A stretch of DNA of 64,000 bases from Zygnema cylindricum (lineage: Eukaryota > Streptophyta > Zygnematophyceae > Zygnematales > Zygnemataceae): NCBI GenBank assembly GCA_037447655.1, contig JBBHKE010000632.1:1-64000 (forward strand), given 5' to 3'. Made by a program: the position numbers and the translations under genes. The notes below the pieces were generated by a model. The model saw only the letters and a list, made by a program, of their open reading frames with translations. It did not search any database and was not told where the DNA came from. Positions 21,637 through 33,245 of this stretch are shown here, in pieces (positions within the stretch are counted from its first letter, which is position 1; each line of letters starts with the position of its first letter).

Positions 21637-22960
21637 GCATTTACATCGGGCTTTCAGGACGGGCTGCATTGCGAAAATCAGGGGCGTCATCTAAGTGATT
21701 GCAGAATTTCAGATGTTGGAGCTTGCATCATGGAATATGCGTTTTTTCTTTTTTCCTGGTAGTAGCTAAAACGTTTTTGACGTTTGGTTTATTGTGTGAT
21801 CGAACTGTGTTTAGAAAGGGTAAAAAGGGATTAGTATCATTCTTTTGTAGGATAAGACATTGTATGGTATATATGTAGACAATTGTTTGTCAGGAGCTTG
21901 AAGTCGAACTGGTGGCCTTGAAAATTATTTGAATATTGGAAACAAAAATTAGGAGATTTGACGTGATAATTGACTTGAGACCATTATATTGTAATAAAAT
22001 AATGTTACTGCTGTATCTAATATTCCAGCTACACCACAATTGCTTCCGAATTCACTTCTGTTTTATGGTTGAGTACTGCATTGCTCTTTCTGATCAGGAT
22101 CATGGATTACTTTCACAAATGAATGTTCACTCGATTACTTTACCAGTGGAAAAAAATATAAGAGAACATACTTTGCCAGATCTTAGTCTTTCTCCAAAAA
22201 CCAACATTTTTAAGGAAACAAATGGATTTTATTTTGCTAACTTTGGACTAATGCATTGTTTATTACTGCTTTCTTTAAGAAACTATCTACAATTGTCGCA
22301 CATATATTCATCCATCTTCATTTGTTTGCTATTATACTACCTGAATGTACAAAAAAGTTTTCTAAAAGTTTTACTACCGGAGAAAAGAAAAAGGGAAGAC
22401 TATATCGCCACAAACCCATAAGCAACAAATTTTTCAGGAAAAAAAGTACTCGGAATTATCAGCTAAAACATGGGATTGAGGCATCATTTTTCAAACAATG
22501 TCCATGAAAAGACAACCTTTATCAGTAATCCTCCCACAATGTATTCATCCACCTTTCATCTTGTCGACTGTCAAAGTCATCAGTCGTTACTGCACCAGCT
22601 CCAGGATCTTTAGGAAACAATTGTGTCCGAGCGTGTGAAAGTGAGGGAGGGAGAGGGACAGGGTGGAGGGTGAAGGGCGAAGGTGAAGGGGGGAAATGGC
22701 AGGTGGGAGATGGGCAAGAGGGTGTGGAGGGCCGGAGGACCGCAGGGTGAAGGGACGAGGGGGCAGGGACAACGAACTCTAAAGCCTATATTTTTCAAAC
22801 ACAATCGTACATCATTTCTGAGAGTGTAGTTTTCATTCACTGCTTAAAACACCGGACTTTGTTCTATGCTTTACCAGTTCTTATTCACCTAACTATTTTG
22901 CAAACAAAATCCACCACGCCTTCCTACTCTAAAATAGAGCTACATATGCTCATTTCACAT
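21637..22960. other. 3' flank and intergenic; no gene recognised
   Basis: Contains the probable 3' UTR of the kinase-fold gene and AT-rich spacer. A purine-rich, G-dominated tract (about 22640-22770) is low complexity and gives spurious proline-rich minus-strand frames. Confidence 0.45.
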
Positions 22961-22971
22961 TCCCACTAATT

Positions 22972-23310
22972 ATGGATCGTCGACGTGTTCCAGAACTCCC
23001 TCCTCGTGTTCCTCCGGGATTTGGGGACTTACGCGGTTGCTTTTTGAAGTTTTTTAGTTATGTTGGGGTTTGGTCGAGTCATTTTGTATCTTTCCTTAGC
23101 TGGTTCGTTTGGTGTTTTTTGCTTCTTTGGGTGTTTTCCGTTTACCTGCCATCTTTTTGTATTTTCATTGCTTTTGCCTTGCTTATCCTTTTTGGTTTAT
23201 TCCTCCCACATGTAATTTCTGAGTTTTGGCATTGCTACCTCCTTTTGTTCCAATGGACTCAGATGGTTTACCATCGCGCTTTTTAATAAAGTCAACCACT
23301 TTTTTTTTTC
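22972..23310 (+). mobile_element. Probable LINE 3'-end fragment
   Basis: After ELPPRVPPGFGDLRG, comparable to the DLRG at the end of the LINE at about 8960, comes a T-rich 3' UTR. It ends tttaccatcgcgctttttaa then taaag and a T-run, resembling tttttccatcgcactttttg at the other LINE's end (about 9160-9190). The coding part upstream is missing, as in 5'-truncated LINE copies. Confidence 0.5.
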
Positions 23311-23499
23311 TGCTGCCAGCAAAGGTGGGCGATGGACTGGCACAGTCGCAATAGTGGAGACTCCCATTTCTAAATGGTGGTTATGCTTTTCATACAATTA
23401 AATATTTTCTGAGTTTATCTGCGATGTCAACCTCCAGAAAATGTGCAATCATTGTAAAGGCATACAAAAATGCTGACACATACCATCCTTGAACAGAAA

Positions 23500-24450
23500 C
23501 TAACAGAAAGTAGTCGGAGAAAATTTTGGATGTGAAAATAAGGAATAGGCGTAACTTGAAATTTTGGATGTGAAACTAATAAAATTTCGTCATAGTTAAA
23601 CTTGGATGTGAAACGAGCAGAAAGTCGTTAGGGTAACGTTTTGATGTGAAACTAACGAAAAGTAGTCAATGAAATTTTGGATGTCGAAATAACGGCAAGT
23701 TGTCAGATGAACGTTTGGATGTGAAACTAATAGAATGTCGTCACATGCAACTTTGGATGTGAAATTAATGGATAGTCGTGAAGAGTAAATTCTGGATGTG
23801 AAACGAACGAAAAAGTCGTCAGACGAAATTGTGGATGTGAAACTAAAAATGTCTCCAGATGAAATTATGGATGTGAAACTACCAAAAAGTTGTCATAGTT
23901 ACGTTTTGATGTGAAACTAACGGAAAGTCGTCCTATGGAACTTTGGATGTGAAACTATAATAAGTAGTGGCCGGATGAAATTTTGTATGTGAAAATAGAC
24001 AGAAAGCCGTCAAATGAAAATTTGAATGTGAAACTAAAGAGAAGTCGCCAGGGAAAGTTTAGGATGTGAAACGAGTGGAAAGTCGTAAGAGTAAATTTTG
24101 GATGTGAAACTAATAAAAAGTCGTCGGAGTAAAGTTTGAATGTGAAACTAACACAGAGTTGGCCGATGAAATATTTGATGGAATGTTTGTTTGTGAAACT
24201 AACAGAATGTGGATGTCGTCAGATACCATTTTCTTTGGCATTTTCATGTGAAACTAACGAAAAGTCGCCAGATATAATTCCTGAATGTGAAACTAGCGAG
24301 AAATCGTCAGAATAAACTTTGGATGTGAAATTGACAAATAGTCGTCAGATGAAATTCTGGATGTGAAACTATTGAAAAGTCGTCAGATGCAATTTTGAAT
24401 GTGAATTGTGAAACTAACGATTGGAAGTCGACAGATGCAATTCTGGATGT
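23500..24450. repeat. Minisatellite with ttggatgtgaaact core
   Basis: Over about 950 bp the core 'ttggatgtgaaactaacg' followed by aaaagtcgtcagatgaaat-like sequence recurs every 30-40 bp, in roughly 25 diverged units. Unit length is irregular and there are no unique spacers flanked by identical repeats, so it is not a CRISPR array. Confidence 0.9.
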
Positions 24451-24846
24451 GAAACTGCAAACCGATTATCGGCAATCATAACGTTCGCTGACATTTATAG
24501 TGTAACGCGGCAATCTGCTCATCGGACGGTTAAGGGCATTACGAACGCTGAATACGTCTTCAAACGGCCGCGATTGATCCTGGAAGAACTGCAAACGTCG
24601 TCTTGGGCTTCTTGGGAACGTCGACAAAAAACATATAAAAGTATCGCACCTGTGCCGTCGTTGTTCAGAAAACAGAATAAAGCATATATTTTATAGTGGT
24701 AAATAGCAGAAATTTCAGGAGTTTCAGTATTAGTAACAGAACGAGATACAAGAAAACATATCACTTTGGCCTAGTCGATCTTGGATTTGGTTGCAGTGGT
24801 AATAGCCAAATGTTATAGATAATCGTAGACAGAGCCTAGTAACTCT

Positions 24847-25988
24847 ATGGAAGATTGTAACTCAGAAGGACGGGATGCAAGAAAGATTCCAAAATTTGAA
24901 GACTACTTTGATCCCATTCTGCTGAGAGAAGTGCAATCTACTGAAAAAAAGCAGCAAACTCTTAGTGAATCAGCGAAACAGGTGCCAGCGTCTTATGCAG
25001 GGAACACCTTCGACTTCGACTGGCCACAGAATGAACTGCGGGCCATGCTTCAAGAGGACTTAGGCAGTGACATCTCTTTGGAAAAAAGCGATTCGTATAG
25101 TGTGGAGACGAGACAAAGTGGTTAGCATCATGCGACTATACCTGCAACAGTTAATACGTATATATTGTTCTTGCAATGGAATGCACGTGAGTCGTGTGCT
25201 TGAAAGTTAACCGAGACTGGCAGGACAAGTTAACCTCTGACTTCTCGTTCTTAAGAAGAGTGGTATGCAATAAGATCGTCATTTACTGCATCCCTGCTCG
25301 TTTATTTCAATGCAAATATTATTAGTTGAATGTGCGAAAGGACTTCATTTGTAAGGTCTTCCCTTAGGGGTTTAGCTCTTTGATCATAAAATGTTGATCA
25401 TGAGTAAAAAATGATAAAAAACTTAAGGTTCTTTGGACAGCTCTGAAATCTGATTCGTTCATTCCATTCATTGGACTTTAAACAGGAGCAAGCAAGCTGA
25501 ATCCATTTGCCATCAAGCTTGAAATCAAAGAGATGAACACCAGACGTATTGGGCACAAGAGACGCCGGAATCATTCGAGCACTTACACATCCTGTCATTC
25601 ACGGAAAACTGAGAAAAGTGAGGATAGCATAGGCAGTTGTCTTGGCGAGCCTGATCCTACAGAAGCAAATAGCTTTGACGATGCTATCGCCTCATTTGAT
25701 CACATGTGCAAGAAGGTGCGGTATTATTGCTCTGCTAATAAGGCTTCAGGCTTAAGAATGTTGAGCCTCAAGGAGAACCGCCTGACTGTTGGTTTATGTT
25801 GGGTAAATTTTGCAGAAAAAACTGTCATGCACTATGCCAGAAGTGTGAGCCTTCGAAAGACAGGAAAGCTTCACTCGCGGGCGAATTTCTCTTTGACAAG
25901 CAGAGCAGCGTATCGGCACTTCCACATTCCAGGCGTGCTAGACTCCCTTTACAACATGGTCACACTATTTAAACATCAATCAGGGTAG
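24847..25988 (+). CDS. Unrecognised protein, two predicted exons, about 257 aa
   Basis: Exon 1 24847-25120 (91 codons plus one base) and exon 2 25486-25988 join in phase 1 through a gttagc donor and a taaacag acceptor. The open frame in exon 2 begins at the acceptor, just after an in-frame TAA. The product starts MEDCNSEGRDARK and contains an acidic patch FDFDWPQNELRAMLQEDLG. A basic stretch RRIGHKRRRN could act as a nuclear signal. The exon 2 core FDHMCKKVRYYCSANKASGL is followed by SLTSRAAYRHFHIP. No family is recognised. The donor is non-canonical beyond GT, so the structure is tentative, and a 5' exon could be missing. Confidence 0.45.
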
Positions 25989-26620
25989 CGACCATCAATG
26001 TTATCAACTGCATGTGTGCAAATGGTCATTATATTTTGTTAATGCAACACAAGGCACCTAAAGAGGAGTGTCTACTGAAGTTAATTTATTTGCTATACTT
26101 CATAAGAAATCCAAATAGACGTGTCCAATGCAGTGTCCTCTGTGAATTGCAACTTTCAGGGTCAATAACATACAATCACAGGAATTTTAGTGCCAAGGTT
26201 TAGCCATCATATTCAGGCGAAGCAGAGTGAAAACTTGTCTACTCAAACACCTGTATGCTTCAATTTTGCAAGAACAAGCATTGCCAAATTACTGAGAAAA
26301 AATGGAAATTTGTTTATGCCACTGTGCAAGAAACTGTTTGTTACCAAGGATGACAACTCCAATTACCGTTCCTAGATTGTGAATCTTTCAATTGGCCTAA
26401 CTTGTTGTAGAGCTGGATGCTCAATTTGTTGTAATTCAACTGTTCGGCGGACCTTGTCGAAGGAAAGGTGCTTTGCCAGTTAGCCGATTCCATAACTGCG
26501 ACTTTTTAGAGTGGATTAATAGGTGGGTGACAGATGTAAGGAAAAAAAGAGTAGGGAAAACAGTAAGCTGCCAATCTTATAAGAGTTTATCGATCTAATT
26601 CGTGGGTGTTTTTTGACTGG
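25989..26620. other. 3' flank of the unknown gene
   Basis: AT-rich sequence with short open frames lacking recognisable features. No transposon termini. Confidence 0.3.
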
Positions 26621-26624
26621 GAAT

Positions 26625-26754
26625 CATAAATTAGTGTCAATAATTAGTGTAATGTGATTACGTGACCCATGATGAGCCAGCAAAACATAATTTAGTGTTG
26701 TGTAATTAAGTATTTATGCCAATAATTTACTAACTCTAACAGCGATGGACGGTG
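26625..26754. mobile_element. Degenerate TA-flanked MITE remnant
   Basis: Repeats of aattagtgt and a right terminus ctctaacagcgatggacggtg followed by TA match the decayed ends of the TA-flanked family. The left terminus is not identifiable. Confidence 0.45.
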
Positions 26755-27465
26755 TATTTATTGGCGTTGTCTTAAAAAATGCCTGAAATATTCGTACATG
26801 GAATGGCAAGCAGAAGAAAGATTTTAGCAGCCAGATGGTGCCAGATTTTGCAATATCAAATATAACTTCCACATTTCCACATTTCATATTTTTCTCAGAC
26901 ACTGTTTTGTGTTCGATTTTGTTAAGTGAAGATTTTAATCAACGGCCTTTCTGAAAGTGGGATTTTCACTACATCGAAGTATGGGCATAATATCCATTGT
27001 AGGTCTGAGTAAACTAGATATTACCAACTGTCTAAGTAGAATAAAGATGTTCCCAATCCATAATTTTCCAGCTTAATTGAGCTAAGAAAACTAGCTTTGG
27101 TATGAGCTGTCAGATATTCTCTTAATTCCGTGCACAGACTATATAACCCTTCCACATGATGAGTTGTCTGATCCACATATTCTGCGACCAGCTCCCGTCA
27201 ATTATATTACTCCATTATATTGTCCATTTGCTCCATCTATGTCATTGCTGATTAGTTTTTATTAAATCTATTGGCAGCACATTTTAATGTCGGTCCAGCT
27301 TTTTTCATATCCTTAGAATGGTATATATTATGAAACTTTTTTATGCCCATGTTACCTTGTAATCCTTATAATACGCGCTATCTGATGGTATTACACTACA
27401 ATAAAGACATTAAGACATAGAGGCCACAGAAGCAAAGAAGCAGATCCACCACAGGGTCCAATTAC
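26755..27465. other. Intergenic, nothing recognised
   Basis: AT-rich. No exon-like frame, repeat or RNA gene was identified on either strand. Confidence 0.4.
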
Positions 27466-28219
27466 TAGTGTTGGGTATGGGGTAAATTCATATCGCGATA
27501 ATTTCGTTATTCGATATATCGAATATCAATCGAGCAGACTCCTCGATATATCGTACCGGGACCAGCATAAATTATCGCATTATATATCGCGATATATAGT
27601 ATTTTTTAAATTTAATATTTTATATAATATGTTATTTTAGCGAAAAAGACAAATTGTCTGATGCGCCACGTACTACGTGATTTTCGTTCCGTCACTTAAA
27701 GGTAGACGCCGCAGTAATAAATCTGTAATTCATATAATTACTTATTTAGTACGTAGAGAACTTCACATACAAAAAGTTCACACTAATTTAGTCGAAGTAT
27801 GATCTGAAAAAAATAAAATTTGCGGACTGTTCGTTTCAGGCTTTCAGGCAGGAATGCCTACCAATCTGCAGGCAGATTGGTAGCCATTACTGCTTATCCA
27901 TTTCCAGCGACTAGTATCATTCTTCTTTTTAGGGTTTATTTTTTGAAGTGTACAAAATGTGAATTTTTATTATTATTTTATTAATTTGGAGTATCAGTAG
28001 CTGCAACTACCAGCTGCAGTAGCACTAGTACCGGCAGCAGCAGTAGAACTAGCAGCAGTAGCAAGAATAGTTTTAATATTAAAAAAAAAAATCTCGATAT
28101 ATCGGCGAGATATCGCGATATTTAGCTTTTCGATACATCGAAGCGATATATCGATTATCGGGTACCTTAAATTCGATACATATCAAATATCGGCAAATGG
28201 TCCTCGATACCCAACACTA
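27466..28219. mobile_element. hAT-like MITE, 754 bp
   Basis: Termini tagtgttgggtat and atacccaacacta are inverted repeats; subterminal regions are packed with ATATCGCGATA-like motifs. The interior matches 332-557 in the opposite orientation and has a CAG/CTA-rich simple tract near 28005-28066. The flanking 8-mers (ccaattac, ttgacagg) differ, so the target duplication has decayed or the site was rearranged. Confidence 0.75.
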
Positions 28220-28500
28220 TTGACAGGGGTGTTAGGAGGAAATACATCGCGAAGGAGTTCATAAACCACGGTAGATGAACCCCTTGTAGAAAGTTGAGGA
28301 CACTGAATCAAAGCTTTAGTAAATGCCTCCCGCTCCAAGTCATACGCATCAAGAGGATCATGCACTTCTACAAATGTGAGGATTTCTTCAAGGACAAGAT
28401 GATGTAACCGAAGGAAGGTCTCAACGGTTGTTGCTGAAAATGGAGATGGTTGTAAAGGTCGAAGAGCACGAACCACCCGACTGAAAGTTTTACAGGGTCA
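28220..28500 (-). other. Minus-strand coding-like fragment cut by the hAT-like MITE
   Basis: An open minus-strand frame reads VRALRPLQPSPFSATTVE, then EEILTFVEVHDPLDAYDL and YELLRDVFPP before meeting the transposon end. It has protein-like composition, but I do not recognise it and its other half was not found at 27400-27465. Confidence 0.3.
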
Positions 28501-29770
28501 TATAGATTAGTGCGCACTTGGCCTATAAACACATGTAGTCTAACACAGCGAAGCTTAGTCTTTGAGAACCACTAAGTAGATAGCAATGGGAGAAGCATAG
28601 GAATCAATACATAGAATAGACAGGTTCGAGCAGCTTAGGAAATGTAGTTATAGTCAAGGGGTCACAAGGCGTAAGCCGAAGTGAGCCCCGATTGGAGTAC
28701 AAATTGTTCCTACGAACTAACTCTAATAAAGCTGCAATCTCCTCCCTAATATTCTAAGATAAGATGCTAATGAAGAATGTATAAAAGAGTTCTAATCAAT
28801 AAAGTTGATACTTTCTATGAATGCTGAGAGTATGAATCTGAGAGAATGATCTTCATGACATTTCCATGAGATTATGAGAGTGATCTGCATGTGATTATTG
28901 CAAGATGTCCATGAGATATGTTCTAAAGTGCTCTGATGCACTTTATGCCTTTCTGTGTGTCATCCTGTGATGAACTGAATAAATGAGTGGTGCAATGAGG
29001 TATTGCCATTTGTCGTTTTCCACCAAAATGTGCCGCTCTTTGTTTCTGACACAATCGGTACTCAAATAAAGGTTGGCGGAATCGTCATCAGATTCCGTAC
29101 AGGTCGATTCGCCGCGTCACGTCGAGTCACGTCACGTCACAAAATGTGAATCGGTATAATCCGCCGGTATAACTAAATCCTTGCCGGTACAAATGAATCG
29201 CCAAAGATCGCACTAAATCCAACACCGACAATATTCTCTAGAACGACCAAGGTGGACCGCCTGATGCAATGTAGCCGCGGAGCTAGGTAGCGGGGTGCGA
29301 CGTTGGGGGGGGGGGGACATGGAAAAACTTATGACGCGATATGTATGCTCTTGTTGCAAGGACTCCCAATCCGCAAGAGGTGTTAGTCTCACGAGCCACA
29401 CTAGCACCCCCCTCAGGAAGTAAAACTAAAACCCAAAGCAGAAACAAGAAAAGTAAGTTCCACGCTGCGTCATTAGGGATGTCTTTGGCCAATAATGCCA
29501 ACGGGATTTAAAGAGCCGCCTGTACAGATTCACAAATATAGTTGGGGATACAAGTGTAAAGCTTACGGTGGGATTCACGTGGTAACACCCAAGCGCGTCG
29601 AAGCATCAAACATAATGCCAATCTCTAGGAGACCGTTGTTGGCGGACAATCGAGGGAGGGGGGTGTTCCTTGTTGAGGGGCGGAGTACCTTCACGGGTGA
29701 GAGGACATGACTTCAAATGCCGCGACAAACCCCCTCCCCCAACATATAGCTTTCCACACTGAGGGCACGA
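28501..29770. other. Repeat-like spacer, possible LTR fragment
   Basis: Includes tataaaagag (28778-28787) with ctaatcaataaagtt downstream and a run of eleven G near 29306-29318. Composition suggests transposon debris, but no paired repeat was found. No gene is supported. Confidence 0.25.
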
Positions 29771-29773
29771 CAC

Positions 29774-30300
29774 CTAGGTGGACGAGGATGCGATGGGGGA
29801 TTCACTGCGGGCTCGGAGAGTGAAGGAGCTGCGAGAAATGGGCAATGATTTGGTTGTGGGGGGATGAGAAGGATGCGGAGGTGGAAAATAGTGAGCGGCC
29901 CGAGGAGATGATTCGCGAGAAACGGGTGGGGTGAAACGAGGGTTTGTATGCGAATTTTGAGAATGCTCCCCGAAATGGGGGGAACGGTAAAGGACAGCAA
30001 GGATAGGGGGAGGCTTTGTACTTAAAGATGGGGATGGAATAGGGTTTGTAGGAGCTAGTAGTGGCATGCCTTCATTTGGATGTACATCCCCACATGGGTT
30101 TGTGCGAGGGTTGGTAGTTGTGGACTGAAGGGTCTGTGTGGGTAACTGTAAGGTGGGTAAGGGGAGAGTGATGGTCTGGGAGGTGTGATGTGGAGGGTTA
30201 GGGTTCTCATCTGAGGTGTCGAAACGGCGCCGAGCATGATCCGAAGAAGATGGCAAGGGGGAGTGCGATGCCCGTCGCTTGTGAGGGGCCATAAGAGTAG
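29774..30300 (-). CDS. Ser/Pro/Thr-rich open frame, possibly LINE ORF1 start
   Basis: From an internal ATG the minus strand encodes MAPHKRRASHSPLPSSSDHA and about 170 further residues rich in Pro, Ser, Thr and His. The translation is disordered with no domain. Upstream on the same strand are tandem GC-containing repeats, so this could be the first frame of a minus-strand retroelement. Low-complexity composition alone can also keep such a frame open. Confidence 0.35.
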
Positions 30301-30435
30301 GAGACAGTGGATGTCGAGCGTGTGTGCTCTCAACGTGTTGTGTGGAAGGGAAAAAATCGCCCAAAAAGCTCCCCTTAGTGGACCCGAGTAGGTCAAAAAG
30401 AGTGAAGTAAACAAGGCTTTTTGGCTACCAGAGGA

Positions 30436-30840
30436 AGTTTAGTCGAAAAACCTTGAGGCTGACGACTGGCACACGAAATTTGACGTTGGAAAATAAGAAG
30501 AAAACGGCAAATAACGAATGGAGGTGGCCGATTCGGGTAGATTCTGTGAGCGCCAAAAGAAAAAGGAAAGTAAACGAGCTGATTTTAACGTAAGAAAGCA
30601 AGACGTGCAGAAATCTTGGTGGTTGACTCCTGGCACGCCAAATTTGGCGGCAATGATGGAAGGAGAGAGCCAAAATAAGAAAGAAGGCAATCGATAAAAA
30701 CGAGAGAACGGAAAGAGCTGATTTTCCCAGTACGAGAAAGGTTTTTGAAAATACTGTTTTTAGACTACCTGCACCGTATACTTGGCGCCAGGCACGAGAA
30801 GAGAATTTAAAAAAACCCTAGCGAGAAGCCATGGCCGAAC
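30436..30840 (-). repeat. Tandem approx. 150-bp repeats, likely retroelement 5' region
   Basis: Two to three diverged units share, on the plus strand, 'gactcctggcacgccaaatt' (or gactggcacacgaaattt), aaagaaaaaggaaag-like sequence and gagctgattttaacgt (or gagctgattttcccag). They lie upstream of the minus-strand frame at 29774-30300, as promoter monomers do in some LINEs. Confidence 0.5.
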
Positions 30841-31590
30841 CTTCTTAAGGGCCGACGGCATGAAATCTTGAAGTACAAAAGAGTGAGAGACTTTGTAAAG
30901 TTTGGTTTTTTACACTTGGTTTTGCCAACTCTCTCGCAAATGAATATTATGGTGGTTATTATAAATTCTCATAGTCTTTTGGTTTGCATCCATTCCATCA
31001 CTAAGATTAGAAGATCGTTTCTTATTATTGTGGCCAAACACCATAGATAGGTGTTGACCTTGATCAGACATTCCGAGTAACTAGGAGGACTCCTAGGACC
31101 ACGTACACCTAATCAGATTACAAGATTTGCAGAAGCGACGGACTTGATAAATCACGAAGGTAGAAAAAGACAGAAGTTTAGATTGGGAGAGTAACGGCAT
31201 TCACATGTAGCAAGGCACAGAATAGATAGTCGTTCAGAAAGTAGATTCCATTATAATAGAGGGAATACAATTGTAACAAAGGGAGAATGTCCAATAATAA
31301 ACTTATTTTGAATGCTGAAAGTTGCCAAGCCTATTTTGTCGGTGAATGATAATGTATGTCGTCTTGTTCTACTCTATTTATTCTAAAGCAAACAATGAGA
31401 GCTAAGTGGTGGTCGAATGATTGGATGCCACGTGTACTAGCCTACAAACAATAATGCATCATGAAATCGTTTGCACGTCTGTCCAGCACTTGATTTAATG
31501 TTCATACTGTAAAATCGGTAATGATGTTGTGACGATACGATTTCGTGGTACCAATGAAATCGTACGAATCGCTGCACAAAATAATCGCCT
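30841..31590. other. Intergenic, no gene recognised
   Basis: AT-rich with an aataaactt polyadenylation-like motif near 31296. It may be transposon-derived but no ends were found. Confidence 0.3.
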
Positions 31591-31606
31591 GTAATCGCAC
31601 TAAAAA

Positions 31607-32039
31607 CAATAAATTAAGGTACCGTACAAAATAGCGTAAAGCCCGAAAGTACAATATAATCTAAATAGTGTGGTGTACGGTCTAAGAACAAAAAAATCAA
31701 TCACATCGAAAAAAATCCGTTCGCATAACTCTCGTCCGTCAACAGCATCGTCGTCAGTGTGAACATTAACTGTCATTCAATGCGACAAATAGTACTAGCG
31801 TCATAATAACGTCAATACTATACGGATTGACACATTCTGTACGTTTACGTAATTTAGTGTTCATATTTATCACGCAAAAAATTATCGCCGACATAACCTA
31901 ATATAGAATGCTTCAATAAATTAGAGTAAGCTTCATAGTTGAAAAAGCTCTATCACATAAATAAGCGTTCATTACTCTAATTGTTTTTTTTGGTTTTTGT
32001 ACTCTAATTTTTTCATTATTCTAATTACGATTCGCGGTG
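31607..32039. mobile_element. TA-flanked MITE, 5'-truncated copy
   Basis: Matches 17220-17697 over caatcacatcgaa, cagcatcgtcgtcagtgtga and cattaactgtcattcaatgc-like blocks. It ends aattacgattcgcggtg, then TA (32040-32041). The left terminus is missing. Confidence 0.7.
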
Positions 32040-32041
32040 TA

Positions 32042-32138
32042 GTATATATATTTAAAAAAAAAAAAATCCTGATTAGTGTTAATAGCACTAATTTTTTTTA
32101 CACTATTTATTCCTCTACTCTAATAGCGATTGACGGTG
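32042..32138. mobile_element. Short TA-flanked MITE remnant
   Basis: Ends ctaatagcgattgacggtg before TA (32139-32140). It directly abuts the previous element at a shared TA, which suggests stacked insertions. Confidence 0.5.
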
Positions 32139-32150
32139 TACTGTACAGTA

Positions 32151-32688
32151 CACCGCGCATCGTTATTAGTGTCAAAGTTTAAATAGTGTGTAAGTAAATA
32201 TACCGTCATTGACGCTAATTAAGAATTTTAAAATTAAAAAAAAAGGTTTATTCTAATTTTAGTGTTAATGCTAATTTGGAACAGCAAAAATGGAAAATTT
32301 TATGTACGATTATATACATTATTATATGTATCCGTACAAAATATAAAAAATCGTACACCGTAGTGAAATTTAAATATCCGTACATATCATACTAATTTAC
32401 GTGTCAAACCAATCCCGTTTTTTTAGCGCACGTTCCTATGCGTACGCGTCCGATTTAATTCATTTTTTGTAAAATTTTCACTTGAAAAGGTACATTTATG
32501 TACGGTTTTGACATCGACCATACACCACGCTATTTAGATCTTATTGAACTTTAGTTCTTTACGCTATTTTGTACGGTACCTCAATTAACGTCAAGGAAAA
32601 ATTAAAATCATGTATCCTATTTGAGGAAAAAAATCAAAATTTTAAGAACCCAAATTAGTGACTTTGACACTAATAACGATGCGCGGTG
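32151..32688. mobile_element. TA-flanked MITE, 538 bp, complete
   Basis: Termini caccgcgcatcgttattagt and actaataacgatgcgcggtg are perfect inverted repeats, flanked by TA at 32149-32150 and 32689-32690. Its right TA is also the left TA of the next element. No coding capacity. Confidence 0.9.
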
Positions 32689-32690
32689 TA

Positions 32691-32889
32691 CACCGCGAAT
32701 CGTTATTAGCGTATAGAAATTATTAGTGTAAAGAAAAAATTAGCGTCATTCATTCTAATTTAGTTCCAGGAGACGTGGCAGATTATGGTCCACTTCCTTA
32801 AATAGTGTAAATTATTCTATTTAAGGTATCAATGTCAAAATTTTGGGGTGCCGATATAGCGTACATAACGCTAATAACGATTCACGGTG
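32691..32889. mobile_element. TA-flanked MITE, 199 bp, complete
   Basis: Termini caccgcgaatcgttattagc and gctaataacgattcacggtg, with TA at 32689-32690 and 32890-32891. It is a short member of the family inserted end to end with its neighbour. Confidence 0.9.
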
Positions 32890-33048
32890 TACTGGATTGT
32901 ACTTTAAAAAAGTGCCAGAACGCATGGGAATACTGTGCTTTATTCTAGGTTTATGGAAGACTACAAGACTACCGTACATTACTGTAGTACACAAAATGGT
33001 GACAAGGAACTGTTAATGTCTTGTCAACTATTCACTGTCATCGAACGA

Positions 33049-33245
33049 CACCGTGTATCGCTATTTATGCTGATGTTTCTTTTGCGACTGAAAATTTTCT
33101 TTTCCCCCTGCACACCTGCAGGATTGGCAATCCGACAATGACGACTGAAAGTTAAGATTCTCATCTTCCGACTGGCGCTCCAATCGACAATCGGACATGT
33201 GTGCACGGAGAAAAGATGTTTTTCAAAAACATTAACACTAAATGC
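33049..33245. mobile_element. MITE of the gtatcgctatt / ggagaaaagatgttt family
   Basis: Left end caccgtgtatcgctattta; interior inverted ttttcttttccccctgcaca / tgtgcacggagaaaagatg arms around a loop with gcaatccgac and gacaatcgga. Related copies lie at 38356, 41240 and 41495. Confidence 0.65.

Noticed and set aside
23500-24450. CRISPR array
   Set aside because: Units diverge, spacing is irregular, there are no unique spacers, and the genome is eukaryotic.
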